This document shows, piece by piece, positions 1-11,056 of a stretch of 64,000 bases of DNA. A program made the translations under genes and the position numbers. The stretch comes from Pseudomonas segetis (GTDB lineage: Bacteria > Pseudomonadota > Gammaproteobacteria > Pseudomonadales > Pseudomonadaceae). Each line of letters opens with the position of its first letter. Position 1 is the first letter of the stretch. The stretch covers positions 124,001 to 188,000 of the forward strand of contig NZ_FZOG01000004.1 of the NCBI RefSeq assembly GCF_900188155.1, read 5' to 3'. The notes beneath the pieces are model-generated. The model saw nothing but the letters and a program-made list of their open reading frames with translations, was not told the origin of the DNA and searched no databases.

Positions 1-584
1 CGGGCGGAATCCTGGTTACCGTGGTATTGGCAACCTTCTTCCTGCACGGCATGAAAGTACGCGAACTGACGGCTGCGGTAAAAGAGTCCAGCTCGGTATT
101 GCTCAGCGCGGGTTTTGTCCTGCTGTTCACAGTGCCGATGGTGCGTATCCTCATCAACTCAGGGGTTAACGGCGCGGAACTGGGCAGCATGCCAATCGTC
201 ATGGCGCGCTGGGTGGCAGATAGCGTTGGCGGGATTTACCCATTGCTCGCACCAAGCATCGGCGCCCTGGGCGCATTTATTGCTGGCTCCAACACCGTCA
301 GCAATATGATGTTCAGCCAGTTCCAGTTCGGCGTGGCCAGCAGCCTTGGTTTTTCCAGCGCATTGATTGTTGCCGTGCAAGCCATAGGCGCCGCCGCCGG
401 TAACATGGTGGCTATCCATAACGTCGTGGCAGCATCGGCTACCGTTGGCCTGCTCGGCCGCGAAGGCAATACGCTGCGCAAAACCATCTGGCCTACGCTG
501 TACTACGTGCTATTGACCGGCATCATTGCCATGATTGCCATCTATGGCCTGGGTATCAGTGATCCATTGTTGGCCACGCATTAA
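1..584 (+). CDS. lldP: L-lactate permease, C-terminal part (cut by window start)
   Basis: The frame is open from the first bases, so this is the 3' end of a longer gene; about 194 codons are visible. The product is an integral membrane protein with several hydrophobic helices. The conserved LldP-type stretches GSNTVSNMMF and GAAAGNMVAIHNVVAA lie near the middle of the visible part. The family imports L- and D-lactate (and glycolate) with protons across the inner membrane. It is followed on the same strand by lldD and an FAD/Fe-S dehydrogenase, the usual Pseudomonas lactate operon. The regulator gene is not visible and probably lies upstream of the window. Confidence 0.93.
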   Translation, partial: GGILVTVVLATFFLHGMKVRELTAAVKESSSVLLSAGFVLLFTVPMVRILINSGVNGAELGSMPIVMARWVADSVGGIYPLLAPSIGALGAFIAGSNTVSNMMFSQFQFGVASSLGFSSALIVAVQAIGAAAGNMVAIHNVVAASATVGLLGREGNTLRKTIWPTLYYVLLTGIIAMIAIYGLGISDPLLATH

Positions 585-594
585 CAGTTGCCAT

Positions 595-625
595 GCGACA
601 TGCCCGGTATTTCCGGGCATGTCGC
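595..625 (+). terminator. Perfect 13-bp hairpin between lldP and lldD
   Basis: GCGACATGCCCGG (595-607) pairs with its exact complement at 613-625 around a 5-nt loop. No T-run follows. It is therefore more likely an intercistronic stabiliser or attenuator, or a weak terminator that lowers lldD relative to lldP, than a full stop. Confidence 0.6.
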
Positions 626-734
626 TGCCAGCAACCCCTATATTCCAGAGCGCGCGCAAGGCTGTGCACGCATCGTTGAGGACAGCGCCCGCCTGGCAAG
701 CTCCTCATAATCAACATCACAGGGTGCTTTATTG

Positions 735-1880
735 ATGATTATCTCTGCCTCTACTGATTACCGCGCTGCTGCCCAACGCAAGCTTCCACCATTTTTGTTC
801 CACTACGCCGACGGCGGCGCTTACGCCGAGCACACGCTGCGCCGCAACGTTTCCGACCTGGCCGACATCGCCCTGCGCCAACGGGTGCTGCGCAACATGT
901 CCGAACTCAGCCTGGAAACCACGCTGTTCAATGAAACCCTGTCGATGCCCGTGGCGATAGCACCTGTCGGCCTGTGCGGTATGTTCGCCCGTCGCGGCGA
1001 GGTTCAAGCCGCGCGCGCGGCCGATGCCAAGGGCATTCCGTTTACCCTGTCGACCGTTTCGGTGTGCCCGATCGAGGAAGTCGCCCCGGCGATCAACCGC
1101 CCCATGTGGTTCCAGCTGTATGTATTGAAAGACCGCGGTTTCATGAAAAACGCCCTTGAGCGCGCCAAGGCCGCCGGGGTTACCACCCTGGTGTTTACCG
1201 TTGACATGCCAACTCCAGGCGCGCGCTACCGTGATGCCCACTCTGGCATGAGCGGCCCGAACGCAGCGGCACGGCGCATGTTGCAAGCTGTGACTCACCC
1301 CTCCTGGGCGCTCGATGTTGGCTTGCTGGGTCGCCCCCATGACCTGGGCAATATCTCGACCTACCGTGGCAACCCAACCGGGCTGGCCGACTATATCGGC
1401 TGGCTGGCGAACAACTTCGACCCATCGATCTCCTGGAAAGACCTGGAGTGGATTCGTGATTTCTGGGACGGCCCGATGATCATCAAGGGCATCCTTGACC
1501 CGGAAGACGCCAAGGATGCGGTCAAGTTCGGCGCCGACGGCATCGTCGTCTCCAACCACGGCGGTCGCCAGCTCGATGGCGTGCTCTCCAGCGCCCGTGC
1601 GCTTCCAGCCATTGCCGACGCGGTCAAGGGCGACCTGAAAATCCTTGCCGACTCGGGCATCCGCAATGGCCTCGATGTAGTACGCATGGTCGCCCTGGGC
1701 GCAGATTGCGTAATGCTCGGTCGCGCCTTCCTTTATGCACTGTCGGTAGCAGGTGAAGCTGGCGTACGCAATCTGCTCGACCTGATCGAAAAGGAGATGC
1801 GCGTGGCAATGGTGCTCACTGGCGCTAAATCCATCAGCGAGATCAGTGCGGAATCACTGGTGCGTGAACTAGGCCGCTGA
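735..1880 (+). CDS. lldD: FMN-dependent L-lactate dehydrogenase
   Basis: A 381-residue alpha-hydroxyacid dehydrogenase that oxidises L-lactate to pyruvate and passes electrons to the membrane quinone pool. The start at 735 gives [20 protein letters not shown], the usual LldD N-terminus; a TTG one codon earlier is less likely. The catalytic motif [10 protein letters not shown] places the active-site His at residue 275, the same number as in E. coli LldD. Phosphate/FMN-binding segments ([23 protein letters not shown]) follow. It lies between lldP and lldE with no other genes, and length and motifs are complete. Confidence 0.96.
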   Translation: MIISASTDYRAAAQRKLPPFLFHYADGGAYAEHTLRRNVSDLADIALRQRVLRNMSELSLETTLFNETLSMPVAIAPVGLCGMFARRGEVQAARAADAKGIPFTLSTVSVCPIEEVAPAINRPMWFQLYVLKDRGFMKNALERAKAAGVTTLVFTVDMPTPGARYRDAHSGMSGPNAAARRMLQAVTHPSWALDVGLLGRPHDLGNISTYRGNPTGLADYIGWLANNFDPSISWKDLEWIRDFWDGPMIIKGILDPEDAKDAVKFGADGIVVSNHGGRQLDGVLSSARALPAIADAVKGDLKILADSGIRNGLDVVRMVALGADCVMLGRAFLYALSVAGEAGVRNLLDLIEKEMRVAMVLTGAKSISEISAESLVRELGR

Positions 1881-1896
1881 AACCTTATAAAAACCC

Positions 1897-1926
1897 GGCA
1901 CTGGGGCTCATGCCAGCCCCAATGCC
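1897..1926 (+). other. Intercistronic hairpin lldD-lldE
   Basis: GGCACTGGGGCT (1897-1908) pairs with AGCCCCAATGCC (1915-1926) with one mismatch. No T-run follows, so it probably tunes mRNA stability rather than ending transcription. Confidence 0.45.
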
Positions 1927-1959
1927 AGCGTTCAACTACCGATGACCCACGGAGCTCGC

Positions 1960-4770
<2,811 letters not shown>

Positions 4771-4776
4771 GCCTTT

Positions 4777-4809
4777 GCCGCACACTTGCGACCACAAGTG
4801 TGCGGCTTT
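4777..4809 (+). terminator. Rho-independent terminator of the lld operon
   Basis: GCCGCACACTTG (4777-4788) pairs perfectly with CAAGTGTGCGGC (4795-4806), loop CGACCA, followed by TTTA. It stands 7 nt after the lldE stop codon. Confidence 0.85.
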
Positions 4810-4977
4810 ATGTGCTCAATCGTCGCCCCCGCAACCAAAGCCTGGCAATTGGAAAAATCTGAACTTTCGATCAGTGGACAGGGTCATTTTCAGTGAGCTC
4901 TTGAAAATTGGCTTGAGAATCTCCGTAGGCGTGACTGAGTCAGCTCACGGGATCAACCACTGAAAAGGATGACTATC

Positions 4978-5253
4978 ATGAAACGTATTTCAGCTTTTGT
5001 TGTTGCAGCCGCCCTGACAGCACCGGTATTTGCAGCAGATGACCTATGTGACGTTAACCTGCAAAAACTGACCGACAACTCAGCCGTTATCAGCACGCTG
5101 GGCTCCCCGCTGAAAGAGCAGGTCGAAGAGCATTTGAAAGCAGCCAAGGAAGCCCAGGCTGCTGGCGATTTGAAAGAATGCGGTAGCCATGCGGAACAAG
5201 CACTGCAGATGCTCAAAGGCCCCAATGGCGACACCAATACCGACGCAGGCTAA
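4978..5253 (+). CDS. Small secreted protein, function unknown
   Basis: 91 residues beginning MKRISAFVVAAALTAPVFA, a clear Sec signal peptide ending AXA. The mature part is about 72 residues, rich in Ala, Lys and Glu, and likely mostly helical, with two Cys residues (DDLCDVN and KECGSHAEQAL) that could form a disulfide in the periplasm. AAGGA precedes the chosen start by about 10 nt; an ATG three codons earlier overlaps that site and is less likely. The gene stands alone between two terminators. I recognise it only as a type of small hypothetical periplasmic protein common in Pseudomonas; no function can be assigned. Confidence 0.75.
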   Translation: MKRISAFVVAAALTAPVFAADDLCDVNLQKLTDNSAVISTLGSPLKEQVEEHLKAAKEAQAAGDLKECGSHAEQALQMLKGPNGDTNTDAG

Positions 5254-5269
5254 ACACTGCGCCACGACA

Positions 5270-5326
5270 GGTGGCGGGTTACCCCGCCACCAGCGTTAGA
5301 AAGCCAGCTTGAATGCTGGCTTTTTT
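5270..5326 (+). terminator. Double-hairpin terminator
   Basis: A first stem GGTGGCGGG/CCCGCCACC (5270-5291) is followed by AAGCCAGC (5301-5308) pairing with GCTGGCTT (5315-5322) and a T-run to 5326. The second is a textbook rho-independent terminator for the small secreted gene, and it also separates it from the convergent kinase gene. Confidence 0.9.
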
Positions 5327-5376
5327 ATGCCAGCACCACACACCTTGCACAGCTGCAGCACCCCGCATTACAGGGC

Positions 5377-8298
5377 TCATAAACGAGCCGCTTGATTTAC
5401 AAGGTGCAGCGACGACAACAGCAGACGACGCAAGGTCTTGAGCTCCACCGGCTTGGCCATGCACGCCCGGGCACCCAGCACCCGCGCCTGTGCAAAAAGA
5501 TGCTCATCAGACTGCCCACTAATCACGATGATCGGCAAACCAGTGAACGCCGGATTACCGTGGATACTGCCGAGCAGCTTCAGACCCTCGCCTGGAGTGG
5601 GTAAATCGAGGTCCAACAGCAGCAGGTCGGGCAGCTCTTCATCGAGCGCAGTCAAGGCCTGCTGGGCACTGCTGGCGCCACGCACATTGGCCAAGCCCTG
5701 CAAGACATCATTGGCGAGCTGCGCCATGGCCAGGTTGTTATCGACACAGAGCACCAGCGGTATTTGCTGTGCCAGCGAGCCGTCATCCTGGCGCTCGCTC
5801 GGCTTTCCGGCGCTCTGTAGATCAATCCAGAAACAGCTGCCCTGCCCCAGCTCGCTGGTAACGCCGATCTCCCCCCCCATCAAATGGGCAAGCTCGCGAC
5901 AGAGCACCAGCCCTATACCTGTGCCAGGAATGTTCGAGCTTTCTCGACCGAGCCGCTGGAAGGGTTCGAACAGCTGCTTGACCTGCTCCTCGCTCAACCC
6001 ATCACCGCTGTCGCAAACCCACAACCGCACCGAGTCGGAACGCACCTCGTAGCCAAGCCTGATACTGCCCGGCGGAGCGTTGTACTTGATCGCGTTAGAC
6101 AAGAAATTGAGCAGTACTTGCCGGGCTCTGCGCACATCTGCGAATACGTACAGCGACACATCCTTGTTAATGTCCACATCGATGTTCAACTCACGACGCC
6201 GCGCTTCAGGCTGGAGCAATTCAGCGCAACCATGTAGCAGGGCGGAAACGTCGACAGCCTCCATGCGCAATTGCTGGGTACGACTTTCAATGCTCGACAG
6301 ATCAAGAATGTCATCGACCAGTGAAGTCAGGTGCCGGCTGGCGTTGACGATTTCCTGCGCGTAGTCAGCCTCTTGCTGGCGGCCTGGCTTGCCTTGGGTA
6401 TCGAGTTCAATCAGTTGGGCAAACCCCTGGATTGCATTGAGCGGCGTTCGCAACTCATGACTCATGCTCGACAGGAACCGGCTTTTGGCCTGACTGGCAG
6501 ACTGCGCTTCCAATGTGGCGCTGCGCAGCTCTTCCTGGGCGAGCTTGAGCCGCGTCACATCGACATAGGTACCGGCAATACGAGTGGCATGGCCCTGCTC
6601 GTCCCGCTCCAGCACCTTGCCGCGGCTGAGCAACCAGACGTAGTTACCCTGTGCATCGGCATAACGGTATTCCGCCTCAAAATGTTCTTGATCACTTTGG
6701 GAAAACCGCTCGCGCAAATGACGCAGGCGCTCAACATCATTAGGGTGCAAGCGCTGGTTGAAATCAGTAAAGGTGACCATCTGAGCCGGCAGCCCAAAAC
6801 GCTTGCGAAACCGCTCGCTGACCCTGATCGTCAGCATCTGCCTGTCTACTTCCCACAAGCTCTCGGTCGTGCTCTCAAGCACTAGCTGCAGTATGCCTTG
6901 AGCTTCCTGGCGCTTGATCTCGCTCGCCTGCAGTTGCTCGGCAGTCTGTAGCACCGCGGTTGAGATTGACTCCAGTTCGTTGATTTCGCTGTGCACCGCT
7001 TGCAGCTTGTATTGCCCGCCACCGAGTTGACGCAGCATTCCTACGATTGCATCAATCGGATCAATCAACAAAGCGCTCAACCGCTTGGAGCGCAGCCACA
7101 TCCAGCCAAAAAACAACAAGTAGAACAGCAGCAAACCGACAATCATCAGGTAGCCGATACTCTGGTAGTGACTGGCGATACGGTTGGTCTCGCGAAAGAT
7201 ATTGACCTCATCTACCACCAATAGCAGCTTCCAACCCGTTTGCTTGACCTCACTCCATGCAACCAACTGCTTGCGGCCATTTAAATAGGTCTCGGTCACC
7301 GAGCTATCACCCTGCTCCATGGCTGCCAGCAGAGATTGCATATCTTTGCGGCCAGTCAAGCTGAAGCGCTTGGGCTTCAATACTTCAGCACTAACCGCAC
7401 CACTGTAGGACGCCTCGGTAAGCTCCTCCAGGCCAAAATCCTGCTCACCCGCCTTGGGCAGCACCATGATGGTGTTTTGCGGCCCGATAAGCACGGAATA
7501 GCCATTCCAGGGCACAATCAAATCGCTGACTTCCTCGATCAACTCACTGACAGTGACATCCAGGCCAGCCACGCCCTCAAGAAAGTCGCCGCGATACACC
7601 GGCGCAATCGCCGACATCACCCAACCCTGACCCGCAGGATCGAGATAAATATCGGTCCACACCGTCTTGCGCTGCGGGTTGTGTTCGGCGTCAGCCTTGT
7701 AATAGAAGTTGAACTTGGTCATATCGAAGTCACGCGGGTATTGCGCAAGCGTATCGATAGAGGGGTAAATCCGGTTGTAGCTGTCCCAGGTATTGAAATA
7801 GGCCGCCGCCACGGTCGGGTTCGCCGCATGAATGGAGCGCAGGAGCGGGTCAATCTGGGCGAGTCGCAGGACCTTCTCGTGATCTTGTTGCGCCAAGGGG
7901 GTCAGGTTTGAGTAAAACGATGCCGCACGGTTTTTCAGTGCTTGGGAGTAGTAAATACCTTCAGGGGTGGTTCGATAGCGATTAAGCTCAAGGGCATCCG
8001 GCTTGAAATCCTTGTCCTGCAGCGCCTGCAAGGTTGCATCGCGTAGCAGTTCAACCTGAACCTGCACGCCCCTCAAGCGACTCTCGATCACCTGCCGCTC
8101 GCGGTCGACGGAGGTCGACAACTGGCTAAGCGCATTTTCACGCAGATAGCCCATCTGCGCTTCACGTATTGCCGAATTGCTCAGCATGTAGACAGCAATC
8201 AAAACACACTCGACCAGCACCAGCGGAATCAGCGAGCTCTGTACAAATGCCCGCCATATCCATTGGCGCAGCGGATAGGGCGATACCCGTGATGACAT
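5377..8298 (-). CDS. Hybrid sensor histidine kinase (periplasmic sensor, PAS, HisKA, HATPase, REC)
   Basis: 973 residues. A first membrane helix (about 20-42) is followed by a large periplasmic Cache-like sensor region (to about 370), a second helix (about 375-397), a HAMP-like linker, a PAS_3-type domain (about 460-590), HisKA with phospho-acceptor His614 in SSMSHELRTPLN, HATPase_c (N box LLNFLSNAIKYN, G boxes CDSGDGL and GTGIGLVLCR) and a C-terminal receiver with acceptor Asp896 in LLLDLDLP and conserved Lys in AKPVE. It should autophosphorylate in response to an extracellular ligand and relay to its own receiver. No response regulator or Hpt partner is adjacent, so output and ligand are unknown. 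AGAGG lies 8 nt upstream of the ATG. The gene is convergent with the small secreted gene. Confidence 0.9.
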   Translation of the reverse strand: MSSRVSPYPLRQWIWRAFVQSSLIPLVLVECVLIAVYMLSNSAIREAQMGYLRENALSQLSTSVDRERQVIESRLRGVQVQVELLRDATLQALQDKDFKPDALELNRYRTTPEGIYYSQALKNRAASFYSNLTPLAQQDHEKVLRLAQIDPLLRSIHAANPTVAAAYFNTWDSYNRIYPSIDTLAQYPRDFDMTKFNFYYKADAEHNPQRKTVWTDIYLDPAGQGWVMSAIAPVYRGDFLEGVAGLDVTVSELIEEVSDLIVPWNGYSVLIGPQNTIMVLPKAGEQDFGLEELTEASYSGAVSAEVLKPKRFSLTGRKDMQSLLAAMEQGDSSVTETYLNGRKQLVAWSEVKQTGWKLLLVVDEVNIFRETNRIASHYQSIGYLMIVGLLLFYLLFFGWMWLRSKRLSALLIDPIDAIVGMLRQLGGGQYKLQAVHSEINELESISTAVLQTAEQLQASEIKRQEAQGILQLVLESTTESLWEVDRQMLTIRVSERFRKRFGLPAQMVTFTDFNQRLHPNDVERLRHLRERFSQSDQEHFEAEYRYADAQGNYVWLLSRGKVLERDEQGHATRIAGTYVDVTRLKLAQEELRSATLEAQSASQAKSRFLSSMSHELRTPLNAIQGFAQLIELDTQGKPGRQQEADYAQEIVNASRHLTSLVDDILDLSSIESRTQQLRMEAVDVSALLHGCAELLQPEARRRELNIDVDINKDVSLYVFADVRRARQVLLNFLSNAIKYNAPPGSIRLGYEVRSDSVRLWVCDSGDGLSEEQVKQLFEPFQRLGRESSNIPGTGIGLVLCRELAHLMGGEIGVTSELGQGSCFWIDLQSAGKPSERQDDGSLAQQIPLVLCVDNNLAMAQLANDVLQGLANVRGASSAQQALTALDEELPDLLLLDLDLPTPGEGLKLLGSIHGNPAFTGLPIIVISGQSDEHLFAQARVLGARACMAKPVELKTLRRLLLSSLHLVNQAARL

Positions 8299-8540
8299 AC
8301 CCTTGCCTCTTCCTGAAGACCCAATGGCTAGCAGCCGCCATCATACATGCATCAGAGCGGGCGACTCAGCAATCAAGTATTGGCGGTCGACGCACACAGG
8401 GGCTTTGTCGTACACTAGAGCGGTCTTAGAGACGCACCACCGTTTGGGGCCGATTAGGATTCGACGCCGGTAGCGAAACTCGAGGGGCATGCCGAGTGGG
8501 TAACAGAACTCGTAAATCCACTGTTGCAAACTTTATAATT

Positions 8541-8579
8541 GCCAATGATGACAATTACGGTGCCCAACTAGCTGCGTAA
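8541..8579 (+). other. tmRNA tag-peptide reading frame (ANDDNYGAQLAA)
   Basis: The resume codon GCC at 8541 begins GCC-AAT-GAT-GAC-AAT-TAC, followed by GGT GCC CAA CTA GCT GCG and TAA. The tag ANDDNYGAQLAA ends in LAA, the ClpXP/ClpAP recognition tail. Confidence 0.93.
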
Positions 8580-8806
8580 GCAGCCTAGTCGCACTTCTGG
8601 TAGCTTCGGCTCCAGCAATCATTAGGGGATGTCTGTAAACCCGAAATGATTGTCATATAGAACAGAATCGCCGCGTAGTACGTTGTGGACGAAGTGGCTA
8701 AAACTTACACAACTCGCCCAAAGCACCCTGCCCGTCGGGCGGCCAAGGGTTAACTTAATAGACACGGCTAAGCATGTAGAACCGACAGCGGAGAACTGGC
8801 GGACGG

Positions 8807-8832
8807 GGGTTCAAATCCCCCCGGCTCCACCA
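8807..8832 (+). repeat. attL: ssrA 3' end, left boundary of the genomic island
   Basis: This is the last 26 nt of ssrA. The first 17 nt (GGGTTCAAATCCCCCCG) are identical to 24095-24111 and the remaining 9 differ at two positions. The T-arm and acceptor end of tmRNA are classic targets of tyrosine integrases. Confidence 0.88.
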
Positions 8833-8849
8833 ATTTAGCTTTATAAATC

Positions 8850-8883
8850 AGGCACTTAGCGAATAGCCACAGTGCCTTTTTTG
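8850..8883 (+). terminator. Terminator downstream of ssrA
   Basis: AGGCACT (8850-8856) pairs with AGTGCCT (8871-8877) around a 14-nt loop and is followed by a run of T. It lies inside the island's left end, so the island supplies the present ssrA terminator. Confidence 0.85.
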
Positions 8884-9050
8884 TGTCTCTTAGGGCCGTT
8901 TTGGTTGGGTAATGCCAGCTTTATGACAGCCTCCCTTCCCGCGAAGCCCATCCGCGACTGTCATCTTTACCTCACATCAGGCAAAGCGCTTTCCGACGCT
9001 TTTCCGGTTTGAAATCGCGCCACAGCGGTCTGTCAGGGGTATTAAATCTG

Positions 9051-9086
9051 TGTCGGCTTACACACAGAGACCCACAAATGCCGACA
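9051..9086 (+). promoter_or_regulatory. Inverted repeat spanning the alpA start, possible operator
   Basis: TGTCGGC (9051-9057) is repeated as its complement GCCGACA (9080-9086), overlapping the start codon at 9078. A dyad here would suit autoregulation by the AlpA-like protein. The stems are only 7 bp and 22 nt apart, so this is tentative. Confidence 0.3.
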
Positions 9087-9326
9087 CATGCCCCCAAGAA
9101 GTACCTGATCAGCCACATCTCTCTGCAGCACTGCTTTGATAAGAGCCGCTCGGGCCTTGAAAAGCTGCGCGAAACCGATCCCAGCTTCCCGCGCCCCATC
9201 AAATTTGGACCGAGCAAACAGGCTGGCGTTTACTTCGTCGTCGCAGAGGTAGAGGCCTGGTTGGAGAGAAAGATCAGCGAGCGTGATGGAACCCCTCTGG
9301 ATCTCGCTGAGAGAGAGGACCAATGA
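9078..9326 (+). CDS. AlpA-family transcriptional regulator / excisionase-like protein
   Basis: 82 residues: an N-terminal KKYLISHISLQHCFDKSRSG, a winged-helix-like SGLEKLRETDPSFPRPIKFG and a C-terminal VAEVEAWLERKISER. The FPRPIKFG and VEAWLERKI pattern is typical of AlpA (MerR-like HTH) proteins of phage-like islands, which control integrase/excision and replication genes. It lies first in the island, and its stop overlaps the next start (ATGA at 9323-9326), which indicates an operon with the DUF3987 gene. The start at 9078 is chosen because it gives the family's usual length; the ribosome site (AGAGA) is weak. Confidence 0.82.
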   Translation: MPTHAPKKYLISHISLQHCFDKSRSGLEKLRETDPSFPRPIKFGPSKQAGVYFVVAEVEAWLERKISERDGTPLDLAEREDQ

Positions 9327-10778
9327 GCACGCACGAGCAGATACCGTCGTTCTTGGCAGAGATGCCCGAGCGGGCACTTGCCTCATACCTGACCCCTGGC
9401 ATGACGAACTGCTGCCTACTGCTCTTCAGGAATACGTGCGGGATATCGCTGAGCGCACCCAGTGCCCGCCTGATTTTGTTGGAGTCGCGCTTGTAGTGGC
9501 TGTCAGCACTGTAGTCGGGCGCAAATTCACCATCCACCCGAAACAACACGATGACTGGATGGTCGTTCCCAACCAGTGGGGAGTCATCATCGGGCGGCCG
9601 TCTGCGATGAAAACTCCAGCCCTCAAACAGGCAATGCTTCCATTGCGCAACTTAGAGTCCAGAGAGCGTGAGCGCTATGGCCAGGCTCAAGCCGAGCACA
9701 AGGCCAGCAGCGAGCTGCTCGACATGAAGCGCAACGCAGCCAAGGCCAAAGCCAAAAAACTTCTCGGTGGTGGTGACGAGGACGCCGCTTTAGCAGAACT
9801 GAATAGACTCTCGAGCGAGAACCAGGCTCCAATCCAGCGTCGCTACATCGTCAACGACTCAACGGTCGAAAAACTCGGCGAGTTGCTCAACGAGAATCCA
9901 AACAGCCTAGTACTTGAGCGTGACGAGCTGGGGGGCTGGCTGGCAACGATGCAGAGCGAAGACGGCTCAGTTGCGAGAGCCTTCTATTGGAGTGTTTCGA
10001 TGGCAACGGCTCATTCACCTACGACCGTATCGGCCGGGGCAACATTTTCATCGAGTCATGTTGCTTGTCGTTAATCGGCGGTATTCAACCCTCACGAATC
10101 GCATCTCTTGTAAACGCTGCCGTCAGCGGCGAACTGGATGACGGCCTGACTCAGCGCCTGCAACTGGCCGTATACCCCGACGATGTGCGCGAATGGCGTC
10201 TGGTCGACCGCTGGCCGGATACAGACGCCGCTCAGCGCGTGGAACAGCTTATTGACCACCTCGATCGGCTGCCCTCCGAGCCTCGTACTGCACTCAGGTT
10301 CAGCCCAGAAGCACAGGAAAAATTTAACGTTTGGTATACCGGTCACATGCAACAAAGCCGGAACGAACATCTTCACCCGGCATTGCAATCCCATTATCTG
10401 AAAATGCCGAAAACTATTGCGGGCTTGGCTCTGCTATTTGAGCTGATTGAAGGTTGGCGGGAAGCTGTGGGTCCAGAGTCCACTGACCGCGCCATTGAAT
10501 GGGCAAACTACCTGATGAGCCATGCCCAGCGGCTGTAGGGCGCGGCAATCAACGCCCCACTTCTCGGGGCACGGTTGCTCCTAGAACGTCAGCAGAAATT
10601 GCCCGAGCCGTTTACCGCACGGGAAGTGCGCCAGAAGGATTGGACGGGATTGGGTTCGCAGGATGCCGTAAATAATGCGCTCGCAGTTCTGGCTGAACAC
10701 GACTTCATCGTTGGCTACGAGGTGGCCGGAGAAAAAGGTGGCCGCCCATCGACACGCTATGTCTGGCGAAAAACGTAG
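9323..10778 (+). pseudogene. DUF3987 (YfjI-type) replication/primase-like protein, three lesions
   Basis: The gene starts at the ATGA overlap with alpA behind GAGAGG, but the frame must change near 9390 to reach the conserved DPWHDELLP and AERTQCPPDFVGVALVVAVS segments. It must change again near 9987, where the family pattern FYLE.FDGNGSFTYDRIGRG is split between two frames (one base missing). An in-frame TAG at 10536 replaces the tyrosine codon expected in HAQRLYGAAINAP. The C-terminal winged-helix part (FTAREVRQKDWTGLGS, ending GGRPSTRYVWRKT) remains readable to 10778. DUF3987 proteins of islands are thought to act in element DNA replication. Three independent lesions argue for real decay rather than a single sequencing slip. 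Confidence 0.85.
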
Positions 10779-10817
10779 CTCCGACCCAGCTTGTTTATTA
10801 AAAAGGCCGGCGGGGCG

Positions 10818-10860
10818 ACCTACAAAACCTACGAAACCTAGTTCTGCAGGTTTTGTAGGT
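10818..10860 (+). repeat. 13-bp perfect inverted repeat after the DUF3987 gene
   Basis: ACCTACAAAACCT (10818-10830) and AGGTTTTGTAGGT (10848-10860) are exact complements around a 17-nt loop. The loop side also holds ACGAAACCTA, a partial copy of the same unit. Read as protein, it gives the PTKPTKP...GFVG pattern that I recall recurring beside primase genes of mobile elements, so the conserved thing is probably the DNA hairpin. It could be part of a replication origin or a regulatory RNA. Confidence 0.6.
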
Positions 10861-11056
10861 AGCCTTACCCTGGCAGGGAGGAGTTTTCTTCGCTCAAGTG
10901 GAGATAACTCTTTTTAGATGCTCGGGAGCTCGGCACAAGGCCTGTCTGTACCCGCTGCATACCTGGCAGTTTTATTCTGACGTGCGGTAGAGTGCGCTTC
11001 TGCTAAGGAGCCGCGCTATTTCGGCCACCACCGCTGCACCATGTGAAAGGAGAGAT

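Larger units (their letters stand above)
8446..8832 (+). ncRNA. ssrA: Transfer-messenger RNA (tmRNA)
   Basis: The 5' end GGGGCCGATTAGGATTCGAC and the 3' end GGTTCAAATCCCCCCGGCTC plus CACCA are the pairing tRNA-like ends of tmRNA, 387 nt apart. The T-arm GGGGGTTCAAATCCCCCC is intact. tmRNA with SmpB rescues stalled ribosomes by adding a degradation tag. The 3' end doubles as the attachment site of the genomic island that follows, and integration has preserved the full CCA-ended gene. Confidence 0.97.

Noticed and set aside
8380..8445. A sigma-70 promoter just upstream of ssrA
   Set aside because: TACACT near 8410 could be a -10, but I found no -35 at correct spacing, and mature tmRNA is made by processing, so the start cannot be set.
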